NCBI GenBank assembly: GCA_903907865.1
Contig: CAIVPR010000005.1
Location: 1 to 64,000 of the forward strand
From: an uncultured Acidobacteriia bacterium
Lineage (GTDB): Bacteria; Acidobacteriota; Terriglobia; Bryobacterales; Bryobacteraceae
Direction: 5' to 3'
DNA length: 64,000 nucleotides
Below, in pieces: positions 41,874 to 51,970 of this stretch; within the stretch, counting starts at the first letter, position 1; every line of letters starts with the position of its first letter. The translations under genes were made by a program, and so were the position numbers. Below the pieces are notes generated by a model. It was given only the letters and a program-made list of their open reading frames with translations, ran no database searches and was not told where the DNA came from.

Positions 41874-43697
41874 ATGCGGGGGCTGCTGCTTGTATTCATC
41901 GCCTCGGCCTGCCTCGCGCAGGACCCGACCCAGCAGTTGGACGACATCGAAAAGGCCCACTTGCCGCTGTTGCAGCCCAAGACGTCGAAGTCGGCCCAGA
42001 CGGGCGGCGTGACGGCGGAGTTGGTATCGCAACTCCCCAAGCGCGGCAGCATGGCGGGCGCGGTGCCGGTGCGGAACTACATCGACCAGTTTGTCTTCGC
42101 ACGCATGCAGCGCGACAAGGTGCCACACGCCGACCTCGCGTCGGACGAGGAATTTGTCCGCCGCGCCTATTTGGACGCCACGGGGCGGATTCCGACGGCG
42201 GACGATGTGCAGTCGTTCCTCGCCAGCGCCTCGCCCGACAAACGGGAAAAGCTGATCGACAGGCTCACCGAGAGCGACGCCTTCGTGGACAAGTGGACCT
42301 TCTATTTCGAGGATCTGTTCCGGGCCGGGGGGCGCATGGGCTCGGGGCTGAACTTGTTCCACTATTGGATCCGCGAGTGGCTGAAGCTGGACCGTCCGTA
42401 CAACGAGGTGGTGACCGACTTGCTGACCGGTGCCGGGAAGACCAGCTTCTCCGTGCCCGGCGGCCTCTACTACGCACGGGATTTCGTCAAGGCGAAGGAT
42501 GATCCCACCGAGCCCGACGCCCACGACCTGGTGGACCAGAACGACACCGTGGACGAGTTCACCATCACCTACAGCAAGGTCTTCCTCGGGCTGAACCTCG
42601 CCTGTGTATCCTGCCACGACGGCGCGCGGCACCTCGAGAAGGTCAACCTCTATCTGGCGGGGAAGAAGCGCGCCGATTTCTTCAACCAGTCCGCCTTCTA
42701 CGGCAAGACGCGCCAGATCATGAACTGGGAATTTGGCTACCAGGCCAACACGGAATACACCGTGGACGACCTCGGGCCAGGCTACGACGCGAAGGCCGTC
42801 AGCATCGTGCGTGTCCTCCGGCGCGGTGCCGAAACCGCGTCTCCCCGCTTCTTCCTCACCGGCGAGGCCCCGAAATCGAATGCCAACTACCGCGACGAAC
42901 TGGCCCGCATGATTACCGGGGACATCCAGTTCAGCCGCGCGCTGACGAATCGGGTCTGGGCGGAACTGATGGGATTCGGCATTGTGGAACCGGCCGACGA
43001 GTTCGACCTCGCGCGCTTCAATCCAAAGGCCCCGCCTCCGGCCCCGTGGACCATCCAGCCCTCCAACCCCGAGCTGCTGGAAGCCATGGCGAAGGATTTC
43101 CAGAACGGCAACTACAGTTTCCGCAGCGTGGTCCGGACCATCATGAAGTCGAGCGCCTACCAGCTCTCGTCGAACTTCCCCGGCGAGTGGAAGCCGGAAT
43201 ACACCACCTACTACGCGCGGAAGTATGTCCGAATGCTGTCGGCACCGGAACTGCACGACGCCATCACACTGGCGACGGCCAAGCCGGATGCCGGGGTATC
43301 CAAAGGACAATCGGGCGGCATGGTGATGCAAATGCCGGATCCGGGCACCGCCGGTGCCGAAACCAAGGGGTTCCTGCGCACGTTCGGACAGAGCAACCGC
43401 GACGACATGCCGAAGAAGACGCCGCAATCGTCGCTCCAGGCAATGCTGCTGATGCAATCGAAACTGGTGACGGAACGGGTGGCGGCCAAGGACGGCAGCC
43501 GCGTGGAGCAGTTGCTCAAGGACACGTCGGACGACCGGTCCCTGGTGGAAAAGCTGTATCTGGTCACGCTGTCTCGCAAGCCGGGTGACGCGGAACTGGC
43601 CACGGCCCTGAAGGCGCTGTCCTCCGACCGCAAGCGCGGTGCGGAAAATCTCCAGTGGGCGCTGATCAACAGCCCGGAATTCATTTTCAACTACTAA
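41874..43697 (+). CDS. DUF1549/DUF1553 exported haem protein
   Basis: A 607-residue protein with a signal peptide (MRGLLLVFIASACLA). The DUF1549 region holds RNYIDQFVFARMQRDKVPHA and the haem-type motif CVSCH in LNLACVSCHDGARHLEKV. DUF1553 follows, with ALTNRVWAELMGFGIVEPAD and LVTLSRKPGDAELATALKAL near the end. Unlike the 25.9-kb relative, it has no N-terminal PSCyt1 domain and so only one CxxCH. It is paired directly with the DUF1501 gene, the standard arrangement of this family. The molecular role of the pair is not established. Confidence 0.88.
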   Translation: MRGLLLVFIASACLAQDPTQQLDDIEKAHLPLLQPKTSKSAQTGGVTAELVSQLPKRGSMAGAVPVRNYIDQFVFARMQRDKVPHADLASDEEFVRRAYLDATGRIPTADDVQSFLASASPDKREKLIDRLTESDAFVDKWTFYFEDLFRAGGRMGSGLNLFHYWIREWLKLDRPYNEVVTDLLTGAGKTSFSVPGGLYYARDFVKAKDDPTEPDAHDLVDQNDTVDEFTITYSKVFLGLNLACVSCHDGARHLEKVNLYLAGKKRADFFNQSAFYGKTRQIMNWEFGYQANTEYTVDDLGPGYDAKAVSIVRVLRRGAETASPRFFLTGEAPKSNANYRDELARMITGDIQFSRALTNRVWAELMGFGIVEPADEFDLARFNPKAPPPAPWTIQPSNPELLEAMAKDFQNGNYSFRSVVRTIMKSSAYQLSSNFPGEWKPEYTTYYARKYVRMLSAPELHDAITLATAKPDAGVSKGQSGGMVMQMPDPGTAGAETKGFLRTFGQSNRDDMPKKTPQSSLQAMLLMQSKLVTERVAAKDGSRVEQLLKDTSDDRSLVEKLYLVTLSRKPGDAELATALKALSSDRKRGAENLQWALINSPEFIFNY

Positions 43698-43711
43698 AAG
43701 GAGGCCACGCC

Positions 43712-45112
43712 GTGAACAAAACTGTAGCCGACTTTCTCCCCGCCCGCCGCGACCTGTTGAAACTGGGCGGCTACGGGCTGCTCGGAGCTTTCGCCGACCA
43801 AGCATTCTGGCCGGTGCAGGCGCGCGCCGCGGGTCGGTCCAATCCGCGCGGCACCGCCCGTTACGCCATCGTCATCGAATTGGCGGGTGCCCTGAGCCAC
43901 ATCGACTCCTTCGATTTCAAGGAAGGCGAGGGCACGCCGAAGGACCTGGACGTCCGCGAGGTCCGCAACGGGCTCTACATTTCGCACAAGCTCTTCCCGG
44001 AACTCTCAAAGGAAATGGACAAGATCACCGTCGTGCGCTCGCTGAAGAGCCACGAAGTGGTGCACTTCCGGGGTCAATATTACACGCAGGCGGGGCGGCC
44101 GTTGAATCCGGCGCAGGCGTCGGAGATTCCGTCGATCGGGTCGGTGGTGGCCTACGAGTCGGAGAAGCTGCGGCGGGAGTCGGACACGTTCCCGACGTAC
44201 ATCGGATGCGGGCTGGATACGTCGGGCTGCGGGGCGCTGTCGACCGGATTCCTCCCGCCTCGGCACTCGGTGCTGGACATCAATCTGAAGACGGGCGGCG
44301 GGGCGACGGCGGTGGAAGGCGAGGCGCTGCAGTTGCTGCAGGAACGCTACAGGCTGCTGAGTGAACTCGACAGGACGATGTCGCCGGGTCGGCAGGGGCG
44401 CGACGGCAAGTTCACCGGCTTCCGCAGTTTTCAAGAGAGCGCCTACCAGATCCTGGGCGACCATCGCTGGCCCGGCGTCTTCCAGATGACGGACGCCGAG
44501 AAGGCCCGCTACGGCGACAACCAGGTCGGGTTGAGCTGCCTGTTCGCGAGGAATTTGGTGCAGGCGGACGCGGGAACGCGCTACGTCCATATCGTCCACC
44601 CCGACTGGGACCACCACAAGGCGATTTTCGACCACAGCGCCAAATCCAACCACTACATCCGCTGCAACGAGTTCGACCAGGGGATGGCGAACCTGCTCCG
44701 CGACTTGGCGGCCACGAAATCGCCGCGCGAGATCGGCAAGACGCTGCTCGATGAAACGATGGTCGTGATGGTGACCGAGTTCGGGCGCGTGCCCGGCGCG
44801 CTGAACGGCATCGCGGGACGCCACCACTACAACGAGGCGTATCTGGCGCTGTTCGCGGGCGGCGGGGTGAAGGGCGGGCGGATCATCGGTAACACGGACG
44901 CGGCGGGCGAAAAGGTCGTCGAGACCGGTTGGAAGTACCGCAAGATCCAGCCGCGGACGGAGAACATCTACGCGTCGGTCTATTCGGCTCTGGGCATCGA
45001 CTGGCGCAAGGAGATGACGAACACGCCGTCCAAGCGGGCCTACCGCTATGTGGACGTGCTGGGCGCAACCGAGTTCGTGTCGGACGACGAGATCGCGGAC
45101 CTGTTCGTGTGA
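43712..45112 (+). CDS. DUF1501 protein with Tat-like leader
   Basis: The 466-residue protein has an alkaline-phosphatase/sulfatase-like DUF1501 fold. The leader carries twin arginines (LPARRDLLKLGGYGLLGAF). Family segments include YAIVIELAGALSHIDSFDFK, SHEVVHFRGQYYTQAGRP and VMVTEFGRVPGALNGIAGRHHYN. AAAGGAGG is placed 8 bases before a GTG start at 43712, and 14 bases separate it from the DUF1549/1553 stop. Its 3' end overlaps the next ATG by one base. The activity is unproven; the His and Asp residues in the last segment could bind metals. Confidence 0.88.
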   Translation: MNKTVADFLPARRDLLKLGGYGLLGAFADQAFWPVQARAAGRSNPRGTARYAIVIELAGALSHIDSFDFKEGEGTPKDLDVREVRNGLYISHKLFPELSKEMDKITVVRSLKSHEVVHFRGQYYTQAGRPLNPAQASEIPSIGSVVAYESEKLRRESDTFPTYIGCGLDTSGCGALSTGFLPPRHSVLDINLKTGGGATAVEGEALQLLQERYRLLSELDRTMSPGRQGRDGKFTGFRSFQESAYQILGDHRWPGVFQMTDAEKARYGDNQVGLSCLFARNLVQADAGTRYVHIVHPDWDHHKAIFDHSAKSNHYIRCNEFDQGMANLLRDLAATKSPREIGKTLLDETMVVMVTEFGRVPGALNGIAGRHHYNEAYLALFAGGGVKGGRIIGNTDAAGEKVVETGWKYRKIQPRTENIYASVYSALGIDWRKEMTNTPSKRAYRYVDVLGATEFVSDDEIADLFV

Positions 45113-45861
45113 TGCGGAAAACGGCTTTGTTTTTTCTCGCGGCGGGCATGGCGGGCGGGTTGGACGCAAGCGACATGGTGTCGATTCCGGCGGGCGAATT
45201 CACCATGGGCCGGCCCAAGCTGACGTCCGACGACAAGACCAACATGCGGCCCCACGTGCTGCTGGACGACCGCCCGACGCGCAAGGTTTTTGTCAGCGCG
45301 TTCCAACTGGAGGCCAAGGAGGTCACGCAGGCCGAGTACGCGAAGTTTGCAGCGGCCACCAAGCGGCGGGTTCCGTACCACTGGCAGGGCGGCAAGGTTC
45401 CGGCGGGTGCGGCGGATTTCCCGGTGTACAACGTCGATTGGTCCGATGCCCGCGACTATTGCGCTTGGAAAGGCGCACGGCTGCCGACCGAGGCGGAGTG
45501 GGAGAAGGCGGCGCGCGGCGGCCTCGATTCGATGGACTACCCGACCGGCGACAAGCTGGACGCCAAGATGGCGCTGTTCAACGTCCAGACCGGTCCGGGG
45601 CCGGTGGGGACGTTTCCGCCGAACGCGTTCGGGCTTTATGACATGGCAGGTGGCGTTTCAGAGTGGATCGCGGACTGGTTCGGCGGGGACTACTACAGCC
45701 GGGGTGAAGACAAGGATCCGAAGGGGCCAGGAACCGGGGATTACAAGGTGATCCGGGGCGGCGCGTGGTCGGACAACGCGAAACGGGCGACGGTTTTCTT
45801 CCGAAACTGGGTGCGGCCGACGCAACGTACGCCGAACATTGGCTTCCGCTGCGCGCAGTGA
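45112..45861 (+). CDS. Sulfatase-modifying-factor (FGE-fold) domain protein
   Basis: A 249-residue exported protein (leader [19 protein letters not shown]) with the FGE-sulfatase/C-type-lectin-like fold: [40 protein letters not shown] and VSEWIADW, ending [11 protein letters not shown]. True formylglycine-generating enzymes have two active-site cysteines in the RGGS...C...C region; here [20 protein letters not shown] has none. It is therefore more likely a structural or binding member of the family. It begins on the stop codon of the DUF1501 gene (TGATG), so it belongs to the same operon. Confidence 0.85.
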   Translation: MRKTALFFLAAGMAGGLDASDMVSIPAGEFTMGRPKLTSDDKTNMRPHVLLDDRPTRKVFVSAFQLEAKEVTQAEYAKFAAATKRRVPYHWQGGKVPAGAADFPVYNVDWSDARDYCAWKGARLPTEAEWEKAARGGLDSMDYPTGDKLDAKMALFNVQTGPGPVGTFPPNAFGLYDMAGGVSEWIADWFGGDYYSRGEDKDPKGPGTGDYKVIRGGAWSDNAKRATVFFRNWVRPTQRTPNIGFRCAQ

Positions 45862-45901
45862 TATTATTGTGGTTCTGAATCGACCAGCAGCCTTGGACCA
45901 C

Positions 45902-48900
45902 ATGCGCACCAGTAAACGTTATCTTAGACCGCGACTTCTAGTTGTCCTGGGCCTCCTTCTGGCGCTCGGGATCGCGCTGCTGGCACCTGCGGCCGCCCCG
46001 CCGCCATCGCCCCACGACGCGGCGTTCGACAGCATGGTGAAGCCGTTCTTCAAGCAGAACTGCATGCAGTGCCATGACACGGACCACGCCATGGCCGGGG
46101 TCCGGGTGGACCAGCTCGACACGTCGTTCGACGACCGCCAAGTGAAGGTTTGGGACGCGGTCCGCGCCCGCGTGGCCGGTGGCAGCATGCCCCCCAAAGG
46201 CACGCACCAGCCGACGGCGGAAGAGCGGAAGCAGGTGGTCGAGTGGATCAAGGCCGGGGTCGAAGTGGCGCGGTTGCGGCCCTCCCCCAAGAACGGATTG
46301 GTGCGCCGCCTGACCGTCGCGCAATACCGGAACACGTTGCGCGAACTGCTCCGTCTAGAGGACGACCTGACGACGGGCCTGCCGCCGGACGCCGTTTCGA
46401 AGGACGGCTTCGTCAACAACCAAGAGACGCTGCACCTTTCGCCGCTGCTGCTCGAATCGTATTTCGAAATCGCCGAGGAGGCGCTGAAACGCGCCATCGT
46501 CGACCCGGCCAAGAAACCGTGGGTGCAGGATTTCAAGATGGAGCTGGGCCGGAAAGTCAATCCGCAGCCGTTCCCGGAGGGGTTGGTCCTCGGGGCGGGC
46601 AGTGCGCTGCTCGACAACCCGGACGTGCTGATCACCCAGCCGGTCCCCACCAAGCCGTTCGCGTTCGAGCCGCATCCGATGAAGGTCGACTACCGGTTCA
46701 TCGAGGGCTACCAGGGCAATGACACCGTGCGCGGCTGGCGCGAGTACCACAGCATCTACCACGTGGTGTTTGCCGACACACGGGGAAGCGGCGGCTATCC
46801 CAAGGGACAGGCGTTTACGACCGTGCCCCAAGGGCTGTTGCTGCGTCCGGCGATTCCGAACGACGAATTGTTCGGCGCGGACGGCACCTACGGCCCCAAG
46901 GCCAACTTCAAGATTTCGACGCGCGAACTGCCGGACGAAGGGCGCTTCCGCATTACCGTCACGGCGGCCAAGTACAACGACGGGCTGCTGGTCGACAAGG
47001 CCGAAAAAGACAAGGGGAACAAAAAGGAGGACGGCGAGGCCAAGCCGGTTGTCGGCGCCGTCACCGTGCAGCCCGGCAAGACCCTAACCGTGACCATACC
47101 CAAGGCTGGCGTCTACCAGGTGGACGCTCACATTGTGGCTCCGAATTCGAATCCACCGGCACCCGATTCATCCAAGCTTTCCGAAGGGTTGGCTGTAGGC
47201 TGGCCGCTGGCCAAGGTGGGAGCCAAGGCACAGACCGAGTCGCCGTTCGGCAAGGCCCTCACCATCAAGGGCGACGCCGACGTCGTCCCGCTGGATGGAC
47301 CCGATGCCGTGGATGTAGGCCAAGGCGACTTCACCGTGGCCGCTTGGATCAAGCCGACTGGCATGCGCCGAGAAGGCATCATTGCGAGGGGCGGCGGCAC
47401 CGTTTCGAAGAGCGGCCTCCAAGGTTGGGGGTTGGAAATCGACAACCGGGGCGCGCTACGGCTCGAAACCTACGGGCCCAAGGACCTCCCGAACGGCACC
47501 ATTTCCGGGTCGCGCGGTGGCGTGAAGGCTGGCGAGTGGCAACACGTGGCGGCTGTGGTGCGCCGCGGCGAGAACAATCTCTCAAAGATTTATGTGAATG
47601 GCGTTGCGGTGGGCAAGGGCGAGATCGGGACATCGAACCTCGACAACCCGGACGTGAAGCTCTACATCGGGCGCATGGCGGAAGGCGCGCAATACCGGGG
47701 CGACATCGCCGAGGTCCGCATCTACAAGCGCGCTCTGGGCGAGGCCGAACTGCAGGCGCTGGTGCAGCCGGGCAAGCAGTTCGTCAAGGCACCGGAGGGC
47801 GAAAAGCCGATGGAGTTGACCATCAACCTGGGCGACCGCGAGTTTGTCGGCACGCTGCAGCAACCCGCGTTCGTCGCGGTGCGGCTGCCTGCCGGTCCGC
47901 TGGCGGTGTCTGCGAAGTACGCGGGCATGTCGGAGGTCGACGAGTTGGTCTTCACGCCGCTCGCCGCGGACAGCGACCTTTCCAAGAAGTTCCTTGCCTT
48001 CGAGAAGCGCGCGCCGAAGCTCGGCGTGCACTTGGGCTTCCGCCGCGATTGCGGCAGCACGTTCGCCCAGGTCGGGAACCCGCAGGTGGTGGCGGGGACG
48101 AATCTGGCCAAGTACGTGTTCGAGGGCGCGATCCGCAACTTCCCGGCGACCGAGGTCGAAAAGGACAACGTGAACTACCTTGCGGGCATGCGGGAAATCG
48201 CCGTGCGCAGCGAGTTTACGGACGGTCGTGAAATGCCGCGCCTGTTGGTGCGGTCGATTGAATTCGAGGGCCCGTTCTACGACCAGTGGCCTCCGGTTTC
48301 GCACAAGAACATTTTTATCGACTCGCCCCGGAAGGCCGACCAGAAGCTTTACGCGCGGGAAATCCTGCAGTCTTTCGCGACGAAGGCCTACCGGCGTCCG
48401 GCGTCGGCGGCGGAAGTGGCGTCGCTGATGGACATCTACTCGAAGTCCGAGGCGTCGGGCCGTGGCTTCCAGGACAGCGTCAAGGACACGCTGCAGGTGC
48501 TGCTGACGTCGCCGCAGTTCCTGTTCCTGGTGGAGAAAAGCAACACGCCCGAGGGCGAGCCGCTGGAGGCGTACGAACTGGCGTCGAAGCTTTCATACTT
48601 CCTGTGGAACGGTCCGCCGGACCGTACGACGCTGGGCTTGGCGGCGGCGGGCACGTTGCGGGCCAACCTGGATGCGGAAGTCGAGCGGATGGCGAAGGAT
48701 CCGAAGTTCTCGCAGTTCACCAAGGAGTTCGCCTCGCAGTGGTTGAACCTGGAGAAGTTCGCGGTGCTGGAGCCGGACAAGAAGCGCTACCCGCAACTCA
48801 CGGCGCACGTGCGCGTGCAGCTCAAGCAGGAGCCGATCCAGTATGTGGACTACCTGCTGCGCCACAACATGCCGGTGAAGAATTTGATCCAGTCGAACTT

Positions 48901-49546
48901 CATCATGGCCAACGAGGCGGTGGCCGGCTATTACGGCATGGCGGACAAGACCGACAGCGGGTTCCAGTTTGTGCCGATCGAGCACGAGCGTCCCGAACTC
49001 GGCGGCGTGCTGACGGAAGCGGCGATCATGGCCGGGCTTTCCGACGGCCGCGAATCGAATCCGGTGAAGCGGGGTGCATGGCTGGCTCGGAAGATTATCT
49101 CGGAGCCGCCCGCCGATCCTCCGCCAAACGTTCCGACGTTGAAGGAAAATCCCAATCTGACCCTGCGACAGCGGATCGAGCAGCACCGCAACCAGCCGGG
49201 CTGTCAGCAGTGCCACGCGAAGATCGACCCGTGGGGCGTCGCGTTCGAGGAATTCGACGCGGGCGGCAGGTTGAAGCAGCAGTCGGTGGATTCGCGTTCC
49301 ACCCTTCCCGACAAGACCGAGATTTCGGGTGCCAACGACCTGAAGCGGTATTTGGCGGAAGACCGGATTGACCAGGTGGCCTACAGCGTGCTCAAGCACT
49401 TGGCGACCTACGCATGCGGCCGGACGTTGTCGTACAGCGAACTGGACTTCCTCAAGCGGGACCAGTTGAAGCTCAAGGCCGACGGGTACCGGATGAAAGA
49501 CATGATCCACTACGTGGTCAGCAGCAAGATGTTCCTCGAGAAATAA
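45902..49546 (+). CDS. Large exported cytochrome, PSCyt1 / DUF1587-1595-1592-1588-1585 with LamG insert
   Basis: A 1214-residue membrane-anchored protein. A hydrophobic segment ([18 protein letters not shown]) is followed by a haem motif CMQCH. DUF1587 ([20 protein letters not shown]) comes next, then an insert with a concanavalin/LamG-like domain ([20 protein letters not shown] ... [18 protein letters not shown]). DUF1595 ([20 protein letters not shown]), DUF1592 ([16 protein letters not shown]), DUF1588 with a second haem motif CQQCH, and DUF1585 close the protein. The start at 45902 has a weak ribosome site; a TATTAT box lies about 30 bases upstream. It is followed after 28 bases by its usual DUF1552 partner. 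Confidence 0.87.
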   Translation: MRTSKRYLRPRLLVVLGLLLALGIALLAPAAAPPPSPHDAAFDSMVKPFFKQNCMQCHDTDHAMAGVRVDQLDTSFDDRQVKVWDAVRARVAGGSMPPKGTHQPTAEERKQVVEWIKAGVEVARLRPSPKNGLVRRLTVAQYRNTLRELLRLEDDLTTGLPPDAVSKDGFVNNQETLHLSPLLLESYFEIAEEALKRAIVDPAKKPWVQDFKMELGRKVNPQPFPEGLVLGAGSALLDNPDVLITQPVPTKPFAFEPHPMKVDYRFIEGYQGNDTVRGWREYHSIYHVVFADTRGSGGYPKGQAFTTVPQGLLLRPAIPNDELFGADGTYGPKANFKISTRELPDEGRFRITVTAAKYNDGLLVDKAEKDKGNKKEDGEAKPVVGAVTVQPGKTLTVTIPKAGVYQVDAHIVAPNSNPPAPDSSKLSEGLAVGWPLAKVGAKAQTESPFGKALTIKGDADVVPLDGPDAVDVGQGDFTVAAWIKPTGMRREGIIARGGGTVSKSGLQGWGLEIDNRGALRLETYGPKDLPNGTISGSRGGVKAGEWQHVAAVVRRGENNLSKIYVNGVAVGKGEIGTSNLDNPDVKLYIGRMAEGAQYRGDIAEVRIYKRALGEAELQALVQPGKQFVKAPEGEKPMELTINLGDREFVGTLQQPAFVAVRLPAGPLAVSAKYAGMSEVDELVFTPLAADSDLSKKFLAFEKRAPKLGVHLGFRRDCGSTFAQVGNPQVVAGTNLAKYVFEGAIRNFPATEVEKDNVNYLAGMREIAVRSEFTDGREMPRLLVRSIEFEGPFYDQWPPVSHKNIFIDSPRKADQKLYAREILQSFATKAYRRPASAAEVASLMDIYSKSEASGRGFQDSVKDTLQVLLTSPQFLFLVEKSNTPEGEPLEAYELASKLSYFLWNGPPDRTTLGLAAAGTLRANLDAEVERMAKDPKFSQFTKEFASQWLNLEKFAVLEPDKKRYPQLTAHVRVQLKQEPIQYVDYLLRHNMPVKNLIQSNFIMANEAVAGYYGMADKTDSGFQFVPIEHERPELGGVLTEAAIMAGLSDGRESNPVKRGAWLARKIISEPPADPPPNVPTLKENPNLTLRQRIEQHRNQPGCQQCHAKIDPWGVAFEEFDAGGRLKQQSVDSRSTLPDKTEISGANDLKRYLAEDRIDQVAYSVLKHLATYACGRTLSYSELDFLKRDQLKLKADGYRMKDMIHYVVSSKMFLEK

Positions 49547-49574
49547 GTAGTAGAATTTAGAACAGGATCGACAC

Positions 49575-50924
<1,350 letters not shown>

Positions 50925-50946
50925 CGGGTGCGCCGCGTGCCGACAA

Positions 50947-51369
50947 ATGCCGCGCATCGTTATCGACACGTGCGTCCTTGTGGCCGCGCTCCGGTCGCGG
51001 CGTGGAGCCTCATTCCGTCTGCTGCAATTGGTCGAAGACCCGCGTTGGGAATTGAATCTGTCCGTTGCGCTGGTGTTGGAGTATGAAGCGATCGGCAAAC
51101 GGGAAGCTGGAAGGATAGGCATTCCGTTGGCGGTGATCGACGACATCGTGGACAGGCTTTGTTGCCTGGCAAGGTGTCACGCGATCCCCTTTCGATTGCG
51201 ACCCGAGTTACGAGACGCAAACGACGAGTTCATATTGGAATTGGCCTTCGTCGGCAGGTGCGACTATATTGTCACGCACAACGTCAGGGATTTTCTCGCG
51301 GCACGACGGTTCGGCATTCGGGTCGTGACGCCGGGCGATTTTCTAGGGATAATGGGAGTCAAGCCATGA
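50947..51369 (+). CDS. PIN-domain toxin-like protein (putative toxin-antitoxin family)
   Basis: A 140-residue PIN-domain ribonuclease-like protein. The N-terminal RIVIDTCVLVAALRSRRGA carries the first catalytic Asp (residue 7); further acidic residues expected at the metal site are Glu in LVLEYEAIG, Asp in LRDANDEFILELA and Asp in THNVRDFLAA. This matches the 'putative toxin-antitoxin system, PIN domain' group (TIGR00305-like). The stop overlaps the start of a small acidic-tailed gene (ATGA), which is the usual toxin-before-antitoxin arrangement in this subgroup. RNA target unknown. Confidence 0.85.
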   Translation: MPRIVIDTCVLVAALRSRRGASFRLLQLVEDPRWELNLSVALVLEYEAIGKREAGRIGIPLAVIDDIVDRLCCLARCHAIPFRLRPELRDANDEFILELAFVGRCDYIVTHNVRDFLAARRFGIRVVTPGDFLGIMGVKP

Positions 51370-51590
51370 GCCGCACGATATCGCTTCCAGATGAGCTGGT
51401 CACCCAAGCGGAGCACTGGGCGGCCATCGAACGCATCCCTGTTGAACAATTCGTTTCCGATCGCCTTTCGGAGCAGTTCGCCGGTCTAACCTATCTACGG
51501 GAACGGGCGCAGCGGGCCAGCAGCGAGAGATTCCACGCGGCGCTCAGCTACGTGCCGGACGTGGAGCCTGAAGATTACGATCAGTTGTGA
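51366..51590 (+). CDS. Antitoxin partner of the PIN protein
   Basis: A 74-residue protein whose start overlaps the PIN gene by 4 bases. The N-terminus MSRTISLPDELVTQAEHWA resembles a ribbon-helix-helix DNA-binding arm, and the acidic tail (VPDVEPEDYDQL) is of the kind that occupies the toxin's active site. Such antitoxins usually repress their own operon. It is too short for certain family assignment, but position, size and charge fit. Confidence 0.7.
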   Translation: MSRTISLPDELVTQAEHWAAIERIPVEQFVSDRLSEQFAGLTYLRERAQRASSERFHAALSYVPDVEPEDYDQL

Positions 51591-51817
51591 TTTCAGCCCG
51601 ACCGGCTGGCTCAGTAGAATTGTTCGGGCCAGTCGGACCCCAAACGACCGCCAAGCCGCACCAACCAGCATCTCGTTCACGCAACCTGAGGGCTGCAACG
51701 TTAGTCCCACACCGCCAGGCTCGACGTCGGCAAACTCCAACACCCCCGTCGGGCACCGCGAGGCTCTCGGGTGGCAGAGGTACAGCCACGATTCCAAGTC
51801 GTTGATTCCAAACACAA

Positions 51818-51840
51818 TTACACCGTGATACACGGTGTAA
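51818..51840. promoter_or_regulatory. Perfect palindrome upstream of the TonB receptor gene
   Basis: TTACACCGTG-ATA-CACGGTGTAA has 10-base arms around a 3-base centre and ends 4 bases before the proposed -35 box. It looks like a site for a dimeric regulator, either an activator or a repressor. The first 230 bases of the 380-base gap (51591-51817) show nothing I recognise. Confidence 0.55.
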
Positions 51841-51844
51841 CCCG

Positions 51845-51873
51845 TTGTCACGATACGATGAACGCGATAGATT
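51845..51873 (+). promoter_or_regulatory. Putative sigma-70-type promoter of the TonB receptor gene
   Basis: TTGTCA (51845-51850) and TAGATT (51868-51873) are 17 bases apart. The transcript would have a leader of roughly 90 bases before the ATG at 51971, unlike the very short leaders seen elsewhere here. Confidence 0.4.
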
Positions 51874-51970
51874 CCACCTAGTCCTAGGGTCCAGGGCCCA
51901 AGACCAGTCTAGTCACGCATTGCCGCATCCCCCATGTCGGGGCCCATGCGGAAGAAGAGGAGCGATACCC

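Noticed and set aside
41817-43805. Long open frame antisense to the DUF1549/1553 gene
   Set aside because: Same reason: GC-rich codon bias produces stop-free antisense frames here.
47137-47165. GAATTCGAATCC-like tRNA arm within the large cytochrome gene
   Set aside because: It lies inside a well-supported coding frame and has no cloverleaf partner sequence.
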